A stretch of DNA of 64,000 nt from Pseudoflavonifractor phocaeensis (GTDB lineage Bacteria; Bacillota; Clostridia; Oscillospirales; Oscillospiraceae), in the NCBI RefSeq assembly GCF_016901955.1, contig NZ_JACJLC010000002.1, positions 1-64,000 of the forward strand, written 5' to 3'. The first letter of the stretch is position 1; every line of letters starts with the position of its first letter. Position numbers and translations under genes: made by a program. The notes below the pieces were generated by a model that was not told the origin of the DNA, ran no database searches, and was given only the letters and a program-made list of their open reading frames with translations. Positions 7,917 through 15,597 of the stretch are shown here, piece after piece.

Positions 7917-9587
7917 TCATGCGCCGGTGGCCTTGGAGTTGATGGAGGCCCGCTCCTGGGCGATGTTCAGCGCGTGGTCACCGATCCGCTCAAAATCGGT
8001 AAGCAGCTCGGAGAAGATGATACAGGCCTCATCGGAACAGATGCCCTTCCGCATCCGCTTGAGCTGGTTACGGCGGTACTCTTCGGTCATATCGTCGATC
8101 CGCTGCTCCAGAGAGGACACCTTGGTAAGCCAGGCCATGGGATCCGTGACCTCCTGCTTGAGCACATCCAAAGCCTCCAGGCTGACCTGTTCCATGCGCT
8201 TGATCTCATTCTGCGCATCGCTGGAAAAGCGGATGTCCTTATCGTTCATCATCTGGGTGTACTCACAGATATTCATGGCGTGGTCGCCGATGCGCTCGAT
8301 GTTGCCGGTGATCTTGAAATAGGCGCTGATGGCGGTGGAGTCCTGCTCGTTGGTCTCGTGGACGATGACCTGGGAGATGTACTGGGAGATCTCCTTGTTC
8401 AGGAAGTCCAGATAGTCCTCCCGCTCCTCGGCCTCCTCCATGCGCTTCACGTCCACGTCCAGCACCGCCTGGAAGCTGGCGGCGATGTTGTCCCGGGCCA
8501 TGCCCAGCATCCGGTTGAGCTCCTGACGGAGCTGGGTGACGTACATGGCGGAGAAGCCGATGGGGTGCTCCTGCTTGGTGTGGGTGGGGTTGGGCACCAG
8601 GTAGGCCAGGTGCATCCCCTCCTCCCCGCTCTCCCGCTGGTCAGGCAGAATGCGCATGGCCAGCTGGACCAGGGCGCCGCCCAGAGGCAGCAGCAGCAGG
8701 GTGGTCACGATGTTGAACAGGGTGTGCATATTGGCGATCTGGGAGGCAGGGAGACCGGGGGTAAGAGACTGCATCAGCTCCACCAGGGGGGTGAAGATGC
8801 AGATGGGGGTAAACAGAATGGTGCCGAATACGTTGAACATCAGGTGGATCACCGTGGCCCGCTTGGCGTTGCGGCTGGTGCCGATGGAGGCCAGCACGGC
8901 AGTGATACAGGTACCGATGTTCTGGCCGAACAGAACAAATACGGCGCTGTCCAGACCGATCACACCGCTGACCGCCAGGGCCTGCAGAATGCCCACCGAG
9001 GCGGAGGAGGACTGGATCAGGGCGGTGAACAGAGCGCCCACCAGGATACCGATCAGGGGGTTGGAGAAGGTGCTGACCACCTCCACGAAGGCGGGCCATT
9101 CCCGCAGGGGCTCCATGGAGGAGCTCATCATCTCCATGCCGATGAAGAGCACACCCAGGCCGGCCAGAATGTTACCGTAGTGGTGGATCTGAGGCTTTTT
9201 CAGGAATACCACCATAGCCACGCCGGCAAAGGCGAACAGGGGTGCCAGCGCGCCCACGTCCAGGGCGATGAGCTGGCCGGTGATGGTGGTACCGATGTTG
9301 GCGCCCATGATGATCCACACGGCCTGCCGCAGGGTCATCATGCCGGAGTTGACAAAGCCCACCACCATGACCGTGGTGGCGGAGGAGGACTGGATCACCG
9401 CGGTGATCACCGCGCCCACCAGCACGCCCAGCAGGCGGTTGGCGGTGAGCCGTTCCAGAATGCGCTTCATGCGGTTGCCCGCCGCCGCCTCCAGACCGGA
9501 GCTCATCATCTGCATGCCGTAGAGGAAGAGAGCCAGGCCGCCTAACAGCCCCAGGAGGATCGATATATCCACGTTAATATCCCTCAT
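7917..9587 (-). CDS. Na+/phosphate cotransporter with C-terminal PhoU-like domain
   Basis: This 556-aa protein belongs to the NptA/PNaS (SLC34-like) family. The membrane part (about residues 1-310) has two inverted halves, each with the family hallmark QSSSA (AVIQSSSATT and ALIQSSSASV), plus GANIGTT and GQNIGTC. The last 200 residues form a PhoU-like helical domain (VHETNEQD, ERIGDHAMNICE, ERIGDHALNIAQE). It should import phosphate with sodium. The start ATG has only a weak AAAAGAATGA ribosome site. It stands alone with its own promoter and terminator, and the promoter overlaps a perfect inverted repeat. Confidence 0.93.
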   Translation of the reverse strand: MRDINVDISILLGLLGGLALFLYGMQMMSSGLEAAAGNRMKRILERLTANRLLGVLVGAVITAVIQSSSATTVMVVGFVNSGMMTLRQAVWIIMGANIGTTITGQLIALDVGALAPLFAFAGVAMVVFLKKPQIHHYGNILAGLGVLFIGMEMMSSSMEPLREWPAFVEVVSTFSNPLIGILVGALFTALIQSSSASVGILQALAVSGVIGLDSAVFVLFGQNIGTCITAVLASIGTSRNAKRATVIHLMFNVFGTILFTPICIFTPLVELMQSLTPGLPASQIANMHTLFNIVTTLLLLPLGGALVQLAMRILPDQRESGEEGMHLAYLVPNPTHTKQEHPIGFSAMYVTQLRQELNRMLGMARDNIAASFQAVLDVDVKRMEEAEEREDYLDFLNKEISQYISQVIVHETNEQDSTAISAYFKITGNIERIGDHAMNICEYTQMMNDKDIRFSSDAQNEIKRMEQVSLEALDVLKQEVTDPMAWLTKVSSLEQRIDDMTEEYRRNQLKRMRKGICSDEACIIFSELLTDFERIGDHALNIAQERASINSKATGA

Positions 9588-9620
9588 TCATTCTTTTTAT
9601 TTTATTGTTACGATTTTTTT

Positions 9621-9664
9621 ACCATTCCATGATTTAGTATATCCAATGGAATGGTCACCGTCAA
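9621..9664 (-). promoter_or_regulatory. Na/Pi cotransporter promoter with overlapping inverted repeat
   Basis: On the minus strand TTGACG (9659-9664) and TATACT (9636-9641) are 17 bp apart. Ten-base perfect arms, ACCATTCCAT (9621-9630) and ATGGAATGGT (9646-9655), flank the -10 box, so this is a likely repressor site. Confidence 0.7.
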
Positions 9665-9752
9665 TAGGCTTTTTCACGAAGTTTCGACTGGGTTCCGTCC
9701 CCTTTCCCACAGGATTTCCAGCGTGTGATTGGGAAAAATCACAGGACTTCAG

Positions 9753-9781
9753 TTGCCTTTTGTCCCGCTTTCGGCTATACT
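9753..9781 (+). promoter_or_regulatory. Promoter of the unknown membrane protein gene
   Basis: TTGCCT (9753-9758), 17-bp spacer, TATACT (9776-9781). It lies 64 bp upstream of the start codon. Confidence 0.6.
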
Positions 9782-9845
9782 ACCTTTGCAGGTCCCAACC
9801 AGTCTGAGAAAAAATGTTTAACTTGCCGAAAAGGAGAATCTATCT

Positions 9846-11600
9846 ATGGAACAACAACCCGCCAAAAAAGCTGGGGGCCCCAAGGGCGGCGCCAGGCTGG
9901 CGCTCTGCCTGATCATCACCCTTGTAGTGGGCCTGGTCTATTTTTATGTGGTCCTGCCTCCCATCAACCTGCAGGCCGAGGAGTTTTACACCTTTCTGAC
10001 CCTGCTGTGCGTGGTCTTTGTGGTGTGCTCCCTGCTCACCTCGGGTATGGATCTCATCAAGGGCAGCCGTTCCCCCAGGGACTACCTGAAGTTCATCAAG
10101 GCCCGCTGTCTGCCGGTGGGCGTCCTCTTCCTGATCATCGTGGCCGTCTCCATTGTGGGCGCGGTCATCTCCATGCCCATCTTCCGGGCGGGGGCCTACC
10201 GGGATCTGCTCACCGTGGAGACGGGCAATTTCACCCAGGACATCACCGAAATCTCCTTCAATGAGATCCCCACCCTGGACCGCTCCTCCGCCGAGTACCT
10301 CAGCGACCGGCAGATGGGCACCCTCAGCGACATGGTCAGCCAGTTCGAGTACTCCTTTGACTCCTCCCAGATCAACTACCAGGGCCGGCCCGTCCGGGTG
10401 GCCCCCATCGCCTACGCCGACCTGTTCAAGTGGTTCACCAACCGTGGGGAGGGCCTGCCCGCCTATGTGATGGTGGACATGGTCACCCAGGAGGCCACGG
10501 TGGTCCGGCTCGACGAAGGAATGAAGTACTCCTTCTCCGAGCCCCTCAACCGCAATATCGTCCGCCACCTGCGCTTCCATTATCCCACCTATATCTTCGG
10601 CACCCCCCAGTTCGAGATCAATGAGGATGGCCATCCCTACTGGATCGCCCCACGGGTGGTCAAGACCATCGGCCTGTTCGGCGGGGCGGACATTCAGGGG
10701 GCGGTGCTGGTGGACGCCATCACCGGCCAGTGCACCTACTATGAGCTGGACGATATCCCCAACTGGGTGGATAATGTGTTCACCCCCGAGCTCATCATGG
10801 AGCAGTACGACTACCACGGCACCCTGGTCAATGGCTTTATCAACTCCATCTTTGGTCAGCGGGACGTGACCATCACCACCGACGGCTCCAACTACATCGC
10901 CCTCAACGACGATGTATATATGTACACCGGCGTTACCTCCGCCAACGCCGATCAGTCCAATCTGGGCTTCCTGCTGTCCAACCAGCGTACCAAGGAGACC
11001 AAATTCTATTCCGCCCCCGGCGCCACTGAGGCGGCGGCTGAAAATTCCGCAGAGGGCGTGGTACAGGACCTGAAGTATACCGCCACCTTCCCCCTGCTGC
11101 TGAACATCGCCAATGAGCCCACCTACTTCATCCCTCTGAAGGACGCCACCAGCCTGGTAAAGAGCTACGCTATGGTAAACGTGGCCCAGTATCAGATCGT
11201 GGCCACCGGCTCCACCGTGTCCCAGTGCGAGCAGAACTATATCCAGATGCTTACCTCCAAGGGCATCGCCTCAGAGGACGAGGTGCCCCGCACAGAGATT
11301 TCCGGCACAGTATCCGACATCCGCTCGGCGGTGATGGAGGGCAATTCCTACTACTTCATCCAGCTGGAGGGCGATCCGGTATACTATGCCCTGTCTGCCG
11401 CCGAAAACCCCATTGCCGTCATCCTCAACGTGGGGGACAAGGTGACCATCCAGCACACCCCGGCGGTGGAGGGCCAGACCTCCTCCATCCTGGACGGCTC
11501 CACCATCACCCTGGACGGGGTGGCCTCCCCCGACCCCATCGTCACTCCCGCCCCCCAGCCGGAGGAGACTCAGGAGCCGGAACCCTCTCCGGCGGCATAA
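9846..11600 (+). CDS. Membrane-anchored protein of unknown function
   Basis: I do not recognise this 584-aa protein. It has a short basic N-terminus (KKAGGPKGGAR), then three hydrophobic segments (about residues 17-37, 46-67 and 84-110), then roughly 440 mostly polar residues that are probably extracellular. The tail is rich in Pro and Glu (PTAPQPEE-like). The large domain has features of a beta-rich fold, with alternating short strands and motifs such as YPTYIFGTPQFEI. The ATG is nine bases after AAAGGAG, behind its own promoter. No partner genes adjoin it: a transporter is divergent on one side and a hairpin array lies on the other. It is complete and well-formed, so probably expressed, but the role is open. 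Confidence 0.8.
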   Translation: MEQQPAKKAGGPKGGARLALCLIITLVVGLVYFYVVLPPINLQAEEFYTFLTLLCVVFVVCSLLTSGMDLIKGSRSPRDYLKFIKARCLPVGVLFLIIVAVSIVGAVISMPIFRAGAYRDLLTVETGNFTQDITEISFNEIPTLDRSSAEYLSDRQMGTLSDMVSQFEYSFDSSQINYQGRPVRVAPIAYADLFKWFTNRGEGLPAYVMVDMVTQEATVVRLDEGMKYSFSEPLNRNIVRHLRFHYPTYIFGTPQFEINEDGHPYWIAPRVVKTIGLFGGADIQGAVLVDAITGQCTYYELDDIPNWVDNVFTPELIMEQYDYHGTLVNGFINSIFGQRDVTITTDGSNYIALNDDVYMYTGVTSANADQSNLGFLLSNQRTKETKFYSAPGATEAAAENSAEGVVQDLKYTATFPLLLNIANEPTYFIPLKDATSLVKSYAMVNVAQYQIVATGSTVSQCEQNYIQMLTSKGIASEDEVPRTEISGTVSDIRSAVMEGNSYYFIQLEGDPVYYALSAAENPIAVILNVGDKVTIQHTPAVEGQTSSILDGSTITLDGVASPDPIVTPAPQPEETQEPEPSPAA

Positions 11601-11613
11601 TCTTGCAATCTGC

Positions 11614-11875
11614 GGAGCGCGCCTTCATGGTGCGCTCCCAGTCTGTCGAAAAACCTCCCTCAGAGGAAGCCTCGCAGAGTTCCGTCGCCCGCAGGCGACG
11701 GAATAAAATCAAAATCCGTCATTTCCGGGGACATGCGCCTCGGAAATGACACTTCTCATGACGGATAGGGTGACTATTTCGCAAGAAATCGAGCCCTATC
11801 CGTCATGCAGCCTCTTGTCGGAAAAGGCCCCTGGCCTTTTCCGACAGCCTCAGAGCGCGCCTTTACGGCGCGCTC
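11614..11875. repeat. Array of six consecutive hairpins
   Basis: Six near-perfect palindromes sit head to tail in 262 bp: 11614-11638, 11682-11701, 11719-11750, 11757-11807 (14-bp stem CATGACGGATAGGG plus an inner stem), 11816-11846 (14-bp stem TGTCGGAAAAGGCC) and 11853-11875. The first and last are related to each other (AGCGCGCCTT... loop ...GCGCTCC), so the block looks like a unit bounded by direct repeats. The last palindrome can also act as terminator for the symporter gene that ends at 11863. No gene was seen in the block. Confidence 0.8.
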
Positions 11876-13257
11876 CTTGACTTTTTCCGGCCCTGCTCCC
11901 ACCGGCTCAGCAGCCCCAGAGCCTCCGGGGAGAGAAGGAGGATGGTGCACAGGTTGGGCAGCGCCATCAGGCCGTTGAAGATATCGGCCAGCTCCCATAC
12001 CGCCCTGACGTCGGCCACGCTTCCCCACACCACTGCCAGCAAAAAGAGGACCCGGTACCCCCGGCGGCCCCGGGGGCTGCCGGTGAGATACTCCAGGCTC
12101 CGCTCCCCATAATACCCGCACCCCAGCAGAGAGGTAAAGGCGAACATCAGCAGGCACACCGCCACAAAGATCCCCCCGAAGGGACCCAGCACTGCGGAAA
12201 ACCCGGCGGCGGACAGGGGGGCTCCCACCATCTGGGGGTCCACCCGGCCGCTGTGGATGGCGGCCAGGGCGGTCTGGGGATCGTATACCCCGGTGGTGAG
12301 GATCACCAGGGCGGTGACGGTGCACACCACTCCGGTGGCCAGAAACACCTCAAAGATCCCCCACATTCCCTGTTCCGCCGGTTCCCTGGTATCGGCGGCG
12401 GCGTGAGCGATGGCGGAGGTGCCGATGCCCGCCTCGTTGGTGAACACGCCCCGGGCCACCCCATACCGAAGGGCGGCGGCCATGCCATAGCCCGCCCCGC
12501 CTCCCAGGACGGCCTTGGGGGCGAAGGCTCCCTCCAGGATCTGGGCCAGGGCTGCGGGGAGGACCTGCCGCCGGCACACCAGCACCACCAGCCCGCCCCC
12601 CACGAAGAGCAGGGCCATACAGGGCACCAAGGTTTCACTGACCTTGCCGATCCGTCCCACGCCTCCCACGATCACCAGGCCGGTGAGGAGGGCGGCAATC
12701 CCCCCCACCGCCAGTCGATCCCAGCCGAAGGCGGCCCACAGGGCGGTGGAGATGGAGTTGGACTGCACCATGCTGCCGCCCCCCAGGGATGCCCCGATGC
12801 AGCACAGGGAAAACAGACTGGCCAGGGTGCGGTTGCCCAGGCCCTGCTCCATATACACCATGGGCCCGCCCCGATATCCCCCCTGTCGGTCCCGCTCCCG
12901 ATAGCGCACCGCCAGGATCTTCTCCACGCACCCAGTCATCATCCCCAGGAAGGCGGAGATCCACATCCAGAACACCGCCCCCGGCCCGCCGTAAAAGATG
13001 GCGGTGGCCACCCCGGCGATGGAGCCGGTGCCGATGGTGGCGGCCAGAGCGGTGGACATGGCCTGGAGCCTGGTGAGCCCTTTGCCCTCCCCCCGCCCTT
13101 CCCGTTTTCCCAGGGACCCTATCGTAGCCCGCAGCCACACCGGCAAGCCAAAAAGCTGAAAAAAGCCCGACCGTACCGACAGGTACAGTCCAGTCAGCAA
13201 AAACAGTCCCAGTAGCCACGGGTTCCACAACAGATCCCCCAGTTTTTCCAGCGCCAT
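11863..13257 (-). CDS. Alanine/glycine:cation symporter (AGCS family), first copy
   Basis: This 464-aa inner-membrane protein has about eleven hydrophobic segments and the AGCS signatures ATIGTGSIAGVATAI (family pattern with GNIAGV), GAVFWMW and RGVFTNEAGIGTS. It should take up alanine or glycine with sodium or proton. The ATG at 13257 has AAGGAGG nine bases upstream; the longer frame adds 15 residues without a ribosome site. It lies downstream of spo0A but after that gene's terminator, so it is probably a separate unit. It is only distantly similar to the second AGCS protein at 21.5 kb. Confidence 0.92.
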   Translation of the reverse strand: MALEKLGDLLWNPWLLGLFLLTGLYLSVRSGFFQLFGLPVWLRATIGSLGKREGRGEGKGLTRLQAMSTALAATIGTGSIAGVATAIFYGGPGAVFWMWISAFLGMMTGCVEKILAVRYRERDRQGGYRGGPMVYMEQGLGNRTLASLFSLCCIGASLGGGSMVQSNSISTALWAAFGWDRLAVGGIAALLTGLVIVGGVGRIGKVSETLVPCMALLFVGGGLVVLVCRRQVLPAALAQILEGAFAPKAVLGGGAGYGMAAALRYGVARGVFTNEAGIGTSAIAHAAADTREPAEQGMWGIFEVFLATGVVCTVTALVILTTGVYDPQTALAAIHSGRVDPQMVGAPLSAAGFSAVLGPFGGIFVAVCLLMFAFTSLLGCGYYGERSLEYLTGSPRGRRGYRVLFLLAVVWGSVADVRAVWELADIFNGLMALPNLCTILLLSPEALGLLSRWEQGRKKSRSAP

Positions 13258-13308
13258 AGCCGCCCACCTCCTTGTCCCACAGGTATGCGCCTGGGTGGAC
13301 ATCCATGC

Positions 13309-13353
13309 AAAAAAACAGCGCGCCGGCAGGAGAGGCTCTCCCGTCCGGCGCGC
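13309..13353 (-). terminator. spo0A terminator
   Basis: Stem GCGCGCCGG with CCGGCGCGC. On the minus strand it is followed by a run of seven T. It begins 8 bp after the spo0A stop codon. Confidence 0.85.
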
Positions 13354-13360
13354 CGTCGGC

Positions 13361-14128
13361 TTACTGCTGTATCTGTCCCAGCTGGAGCTGATCGGCGATC
13401 ATGGCGATAAACTCCGAGTTGGTGGGTTTTCCTTTGGTGTTGGACACGGTGTAGCCAAAGTATTTCTGCAGGGTTTCCAGGTCTCCCCGGTCCCAGGCCA
13501 CCTCGATGGCGTGGCGGATGGCCCGCTCCACCCGGGAGGCGGTAGTGCCATACCGCTTGGCCACCTCCGGATAGAGCACCTTGGTCACTCCATTGATCAC
13601 ATCCATGTCCTTGGCGGCAATGATGATGGCCTCCCGCAGGTACTGATAGCCCTTGATGTGGGCGGGCACCCCGATCTCGTGAATGATACCCGTGACCACC
13701 GCCTCCAGCTTGGGGCGGCTGTCCAGGTCGGGCTCCTCCCCCGGGACAGCCTGGCTGAGTCCGGCCAGCTGCCGCACCCGCTGGGCCACCGCCGTCAACC
13801 GGCAGGGCTTGATCATGTAGTAGTCCGCCCCGGCGGACACCGCCAGCTGGGCCACGCTGCCCCGCATCAGACCAGACAGCACCAGTATCCTTGGCCGTTC
13901 CGGCAGCTGATTGACCGCCTCCAGCACCGTCAATCCGTCCGCCCGGTTGAGCACCAGATCCATGATCAACACGTCGGGTGCGGCGGACTCCAGCAGGTCC
14001 AGGGCCTCCAGACCGTCCCCGGTCTCTCCTGTTACCTCGATCCCGGCTTCTGTGGTAAGCTGCTCCACCAGGATACGGCGAAATTCCTCGCTGCCGTCCG
14101 CCACCAATACCTTAATGTTCTCTTCCAC
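13361..14128 (-). CDS. spo0A: Sporulation master regulator Spo0A
   Basis: This 255-aa response regulator controls entry into sporulation. The receiver domain has the phospho-acceptor Asp57 (VLIMDL) and the conserved Lys in MIKPC. The C-terminal effector domain carries the highly conserved blocks [30 protein letters not shown] and [10 protein letters not shown]. The GTG at 14128 was chosen because AAAGGA lies about eight bases upstream, while the ATG nine bases earlier touches the ribosome site; Bacillus spo0A also starts at GTG. One oddity: the usual acidic pair near the N-terminus (ADD) reads ADG, so one metal-binding Asp is replaced by Gly. Two 0A-box-like sites lie upstream. spoIVB, often upstream of spo0A, is not adjacent here. 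Confidence 0.97.
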   Translation of the reverse strand: MEENIKVLVADGSEEFRRILVEQLTTEAGIEVTGETGDGLEALDLLESAAPDVLIMDLVLNRADGLTVLEAVNQLPERPRILVLSGLMRGSVAQLAVSAGADYYMIKPCRLTAVAQRVRQLAGLSQAVPGEEPDLDSRPKLEAVVTGIIHEIGVPAHIKGYQYLREAIIIAAKDMDVINGVTKVLYPEVAKRYGTTASRVERAIRHAIEVAWDRGDLETLQKYFGYTVSNTKGKPTNSEFIAMIADQLQLGQIQQ

Positions 14129-14202
14129 GCTTGACATCCTTTCCCGCGGGTCTCCCCGCGCTATGTTTCCTGCCTGGCCAAGGCTGTTTACCGGTTGGCT
14201 AT

Positions 14203-14231
14203 AATTTACCATAATCAGACAGCAAGCGCAA
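14203..14231 (-). promoter_or_regulatory. Candidate spo0A promoter
   Basis: On the minus strand TTGCGC (14226-14231) and TAAATT (14203-14208) are 17 bp apart, about 75 bp before the start codon. No clear sigma-H pattern was found. Confidence 0.45.
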
Positions 14232-14262
14232 GCGTTTATCTGGTAATTTCTGGCTATTTCTC

Positions 14263-14279
14263 TTCGACTTCGTTCGACT
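14263..14279 (-). promoter_or_regulatory. Tandem 0A-box-like sites upstream of spo0A
   Basis: AGTCGAA occurs twice on the minus strand (14273-14279 and 14263-14269), start to start exactly 10 bp apart. The known Spo0A box is TGTCGAA, so each matches at six of seven positions. Their place about 35-50 bp upstream of the -35 box suggests autoregulation. Confidence 0.55.
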
Positions 14280-14347
14280 TTTGCCTGCGTTTTCCTGGAC
14301 TTTCCCCGTCAGTTCCCCATTCTTCGCCCAGATCCTCCAAAAAGCGC

Positions 14348-14375
14348 GGAGCGCCAGGCCACGGCCTGACGCTCC
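14348..14375 (-). terminator. yigZ terminator
   Basis: Stem GGAGCGTCAGGCC with GGCCTGGCGCTCC (one G-T pair) followed on the minus strand by GCGCTTTTT. It starts 7 bp after the stop codon. Confidence 0.8.
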
Positions 14376-14381
14376 AGATCC

Positions 14382-15020
14382 CTATGATTTTCCAGTGACG
14401 GGCACTGCCTTAAAGGCCTCCCCCAGCACCACCGGGGCAACTCCTCCGGCGGTGAGCTCGGTGATCCGGGCGGAATAGGCCTCCACCCGCTCCTCGGGCA
14501 ACAGCATGGACACGGTCACATCGGCGGCATACTGAGTATTCCCCGGCACGCCCCCCAGGCTCTCCCCCTCCTGGCGCACCCGCTCGAACAGGGCGTAAGG
14601 ACAGGTCACCGCCACCTCCACCCACCGGCGGACCACCGAGATCCCGGCGGCCGCCAGGGCGTCCTTGGCGCTCTGGGTATAGGCCCGCACCAGACCCCCC
14701 GCCCCAAGCAGCACTCCGCCGAAGTAGCGGGTCACCACACAGCACAGGTTGGTGACCTCCTCCTTCTGGAACACATTGAGCATGGGCTGTCCGGCGGTGC
14801 CCTGGGGCTCCCCGTCGTCGGAGTAGCGGTCCACGCCTCCCTCCCGGATACGGTAGCACCAGCAGTTGTGCCGGGCGTCGTAATACTTTTTCTTCATGGC
14901 CTCGATGCAGGAGCGGGCCTCCTCCTCGCTCTCCACCGGCCAGACATGGCCGATAAACCGGGAGCGTTTTTCCACCAGCTCGGTCTCCGAGGGGCCGGTG
15001 GGCACATAATATTCGGTCAT
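14382..15020 (-). CDS. YigZ/IMPACT family protein
   Basis: This 212-aa protein has the UPF0029/IMPACT fold: an N-terminal domain with FIGHVWPV, the family signature DDGEPQGTAGQPML and RYFGGVLLGAGGLVRAY, then the small C-terminal ferredoxin-like domain. Bacterial members resemble eukaryotic IMPACT, which modulates translation control; the biochemical role in bacteria is poorly defined. Its ATG overlaps the TGA of the upstream GNAT gene by four bases, so the two are translationally coupled. It is followed by a terminator. A longer in-frame extension upstream is only antisense-like reading of the GNAT gene and was dropped. Confidence 0.92.
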   Translation of the reverse strand: MTEYYVPTGPSETELVEKRSRFIGHVWPVESEEEARSCIEAMKKKYYDARHNCWCYRIREGGVDRYSDDGEPQGTAGQPMLNVFQKEEVTNLCCVVTRYFGGVLLGAGGLVRAYTQSAKDALAAAGISVVRRWVEVAVTCPYALFERVRQEGESLGGVPGNTQYAADVTVSMLLPEERVEAYSARITELTAGGVAPVVLGEAFKAVPVTGKS

Positions 15021-15550
15021 CCCCTCTGCCACTCCTCTCTGGTGATGGCATAGTAATGGGCCAGCCGGGTCTCCCCCAGCTGGGCCACCTCCTCCACCCG
15101 GCTCAGCCGGTATGTCATGCCGCACCGGGCCATCACCCGCTTGGAACGCATATTGCCGTCGTAGTAGGCCGCCCAGATGGCCCGGTAATCCTGCCGGGTG
15201 AAGGCGTGGAGCAGGATGGCCTCCACCGCCTCGGTGATGTAGCCCTGGCCCCAGCAGTCCCGGGCCAGGGAGTAGCCCACCTCCTCGCTGGGGGTGCCCA
15301 GCTCGGCGCGGTGCTTGCCCACAAACCCCGCCGAGCCGATGAGCCGCCCGTCGGCCTTGCGCACCACCGCCAGGGTGTCGGAGGGCAGAAAGATCTCCCG
15401 GATCACCCACAGGCTCTCATCCTCGTCGTCGTGTGGTTTCCATCCCGCCGGGGGACCCACCTCCGGGTGGCAGGCATAGGCGTACAGCCCCGCCGCGTCC
15501 TCCTCCCGGAAGGGCCGCAGCAGCAGCCGGTCGGTCTCCAGTTGAACCAT
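15017..15550 (-). CDS. GNAT family N-acetyltransferase (RimJ/RimL-like)
   Basis: This 177-aa protein opens with ETDRLLLRPFREEDA and contains EVGYSLARDCWGQGYITEAV, the acetyl-CoA binding motif A of the RimJ/RimL-type Acetyltransf_3 group, then NMRSKRVMARCGM. It should move an acetyl group from acetyl-CoA to an amine; the substrate cannot be told. The ATG at 15550 has AAAGGAGG seven bases upstream, which settles the start against a longer frame. It is coupled by a 4-bp overlap to yigZ. Confidence 0.9.
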   Translation of the reverse strand: MVQLETDRLLLRPFREEDAAGLYAYACHPEVGPPAGWKPHDDEDESLWVIREIFLPSDTLAVVRKADGRLIGSAGFVGKHRAELGTPSEEVGYSLARDCWGQGYITEAVEAILLHAFTRQDYRAIWAAYYDGNMRSKRVMARCGMTYRLSRVEEVAQLGETRLAHYYAITREEWQRG

Positions 15551-15570
15551 ATGGCAGCCTCCTTTGTGTA

Positions 15571-15597
15571 CGGGCCCATGAGACATCGGCCCCTACA
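15571..15597 (-). repeat. TGTAGGGG palindromic element, copy 1
   Basis: Reads TGTAGGGGCCGATGT... to GGGCCCG on the minus strand and begins with no gap after the TAA of hflX. It is one of four related copies in the window. Confidence 0.65.

Noticed and set aside
9725-10264. A 179-codon frame overlapping the start of the unknown membrane protein gene
   Set aside because: It is an out-of-frame reading of that gene plus its promoter region, without its own ribosome site.
11601-11862. CRISPR array in the hairpin block
   Set aside because: The palindromes differ in sequence, have no constant repeat-spacer spacing, and no cas gene is present.
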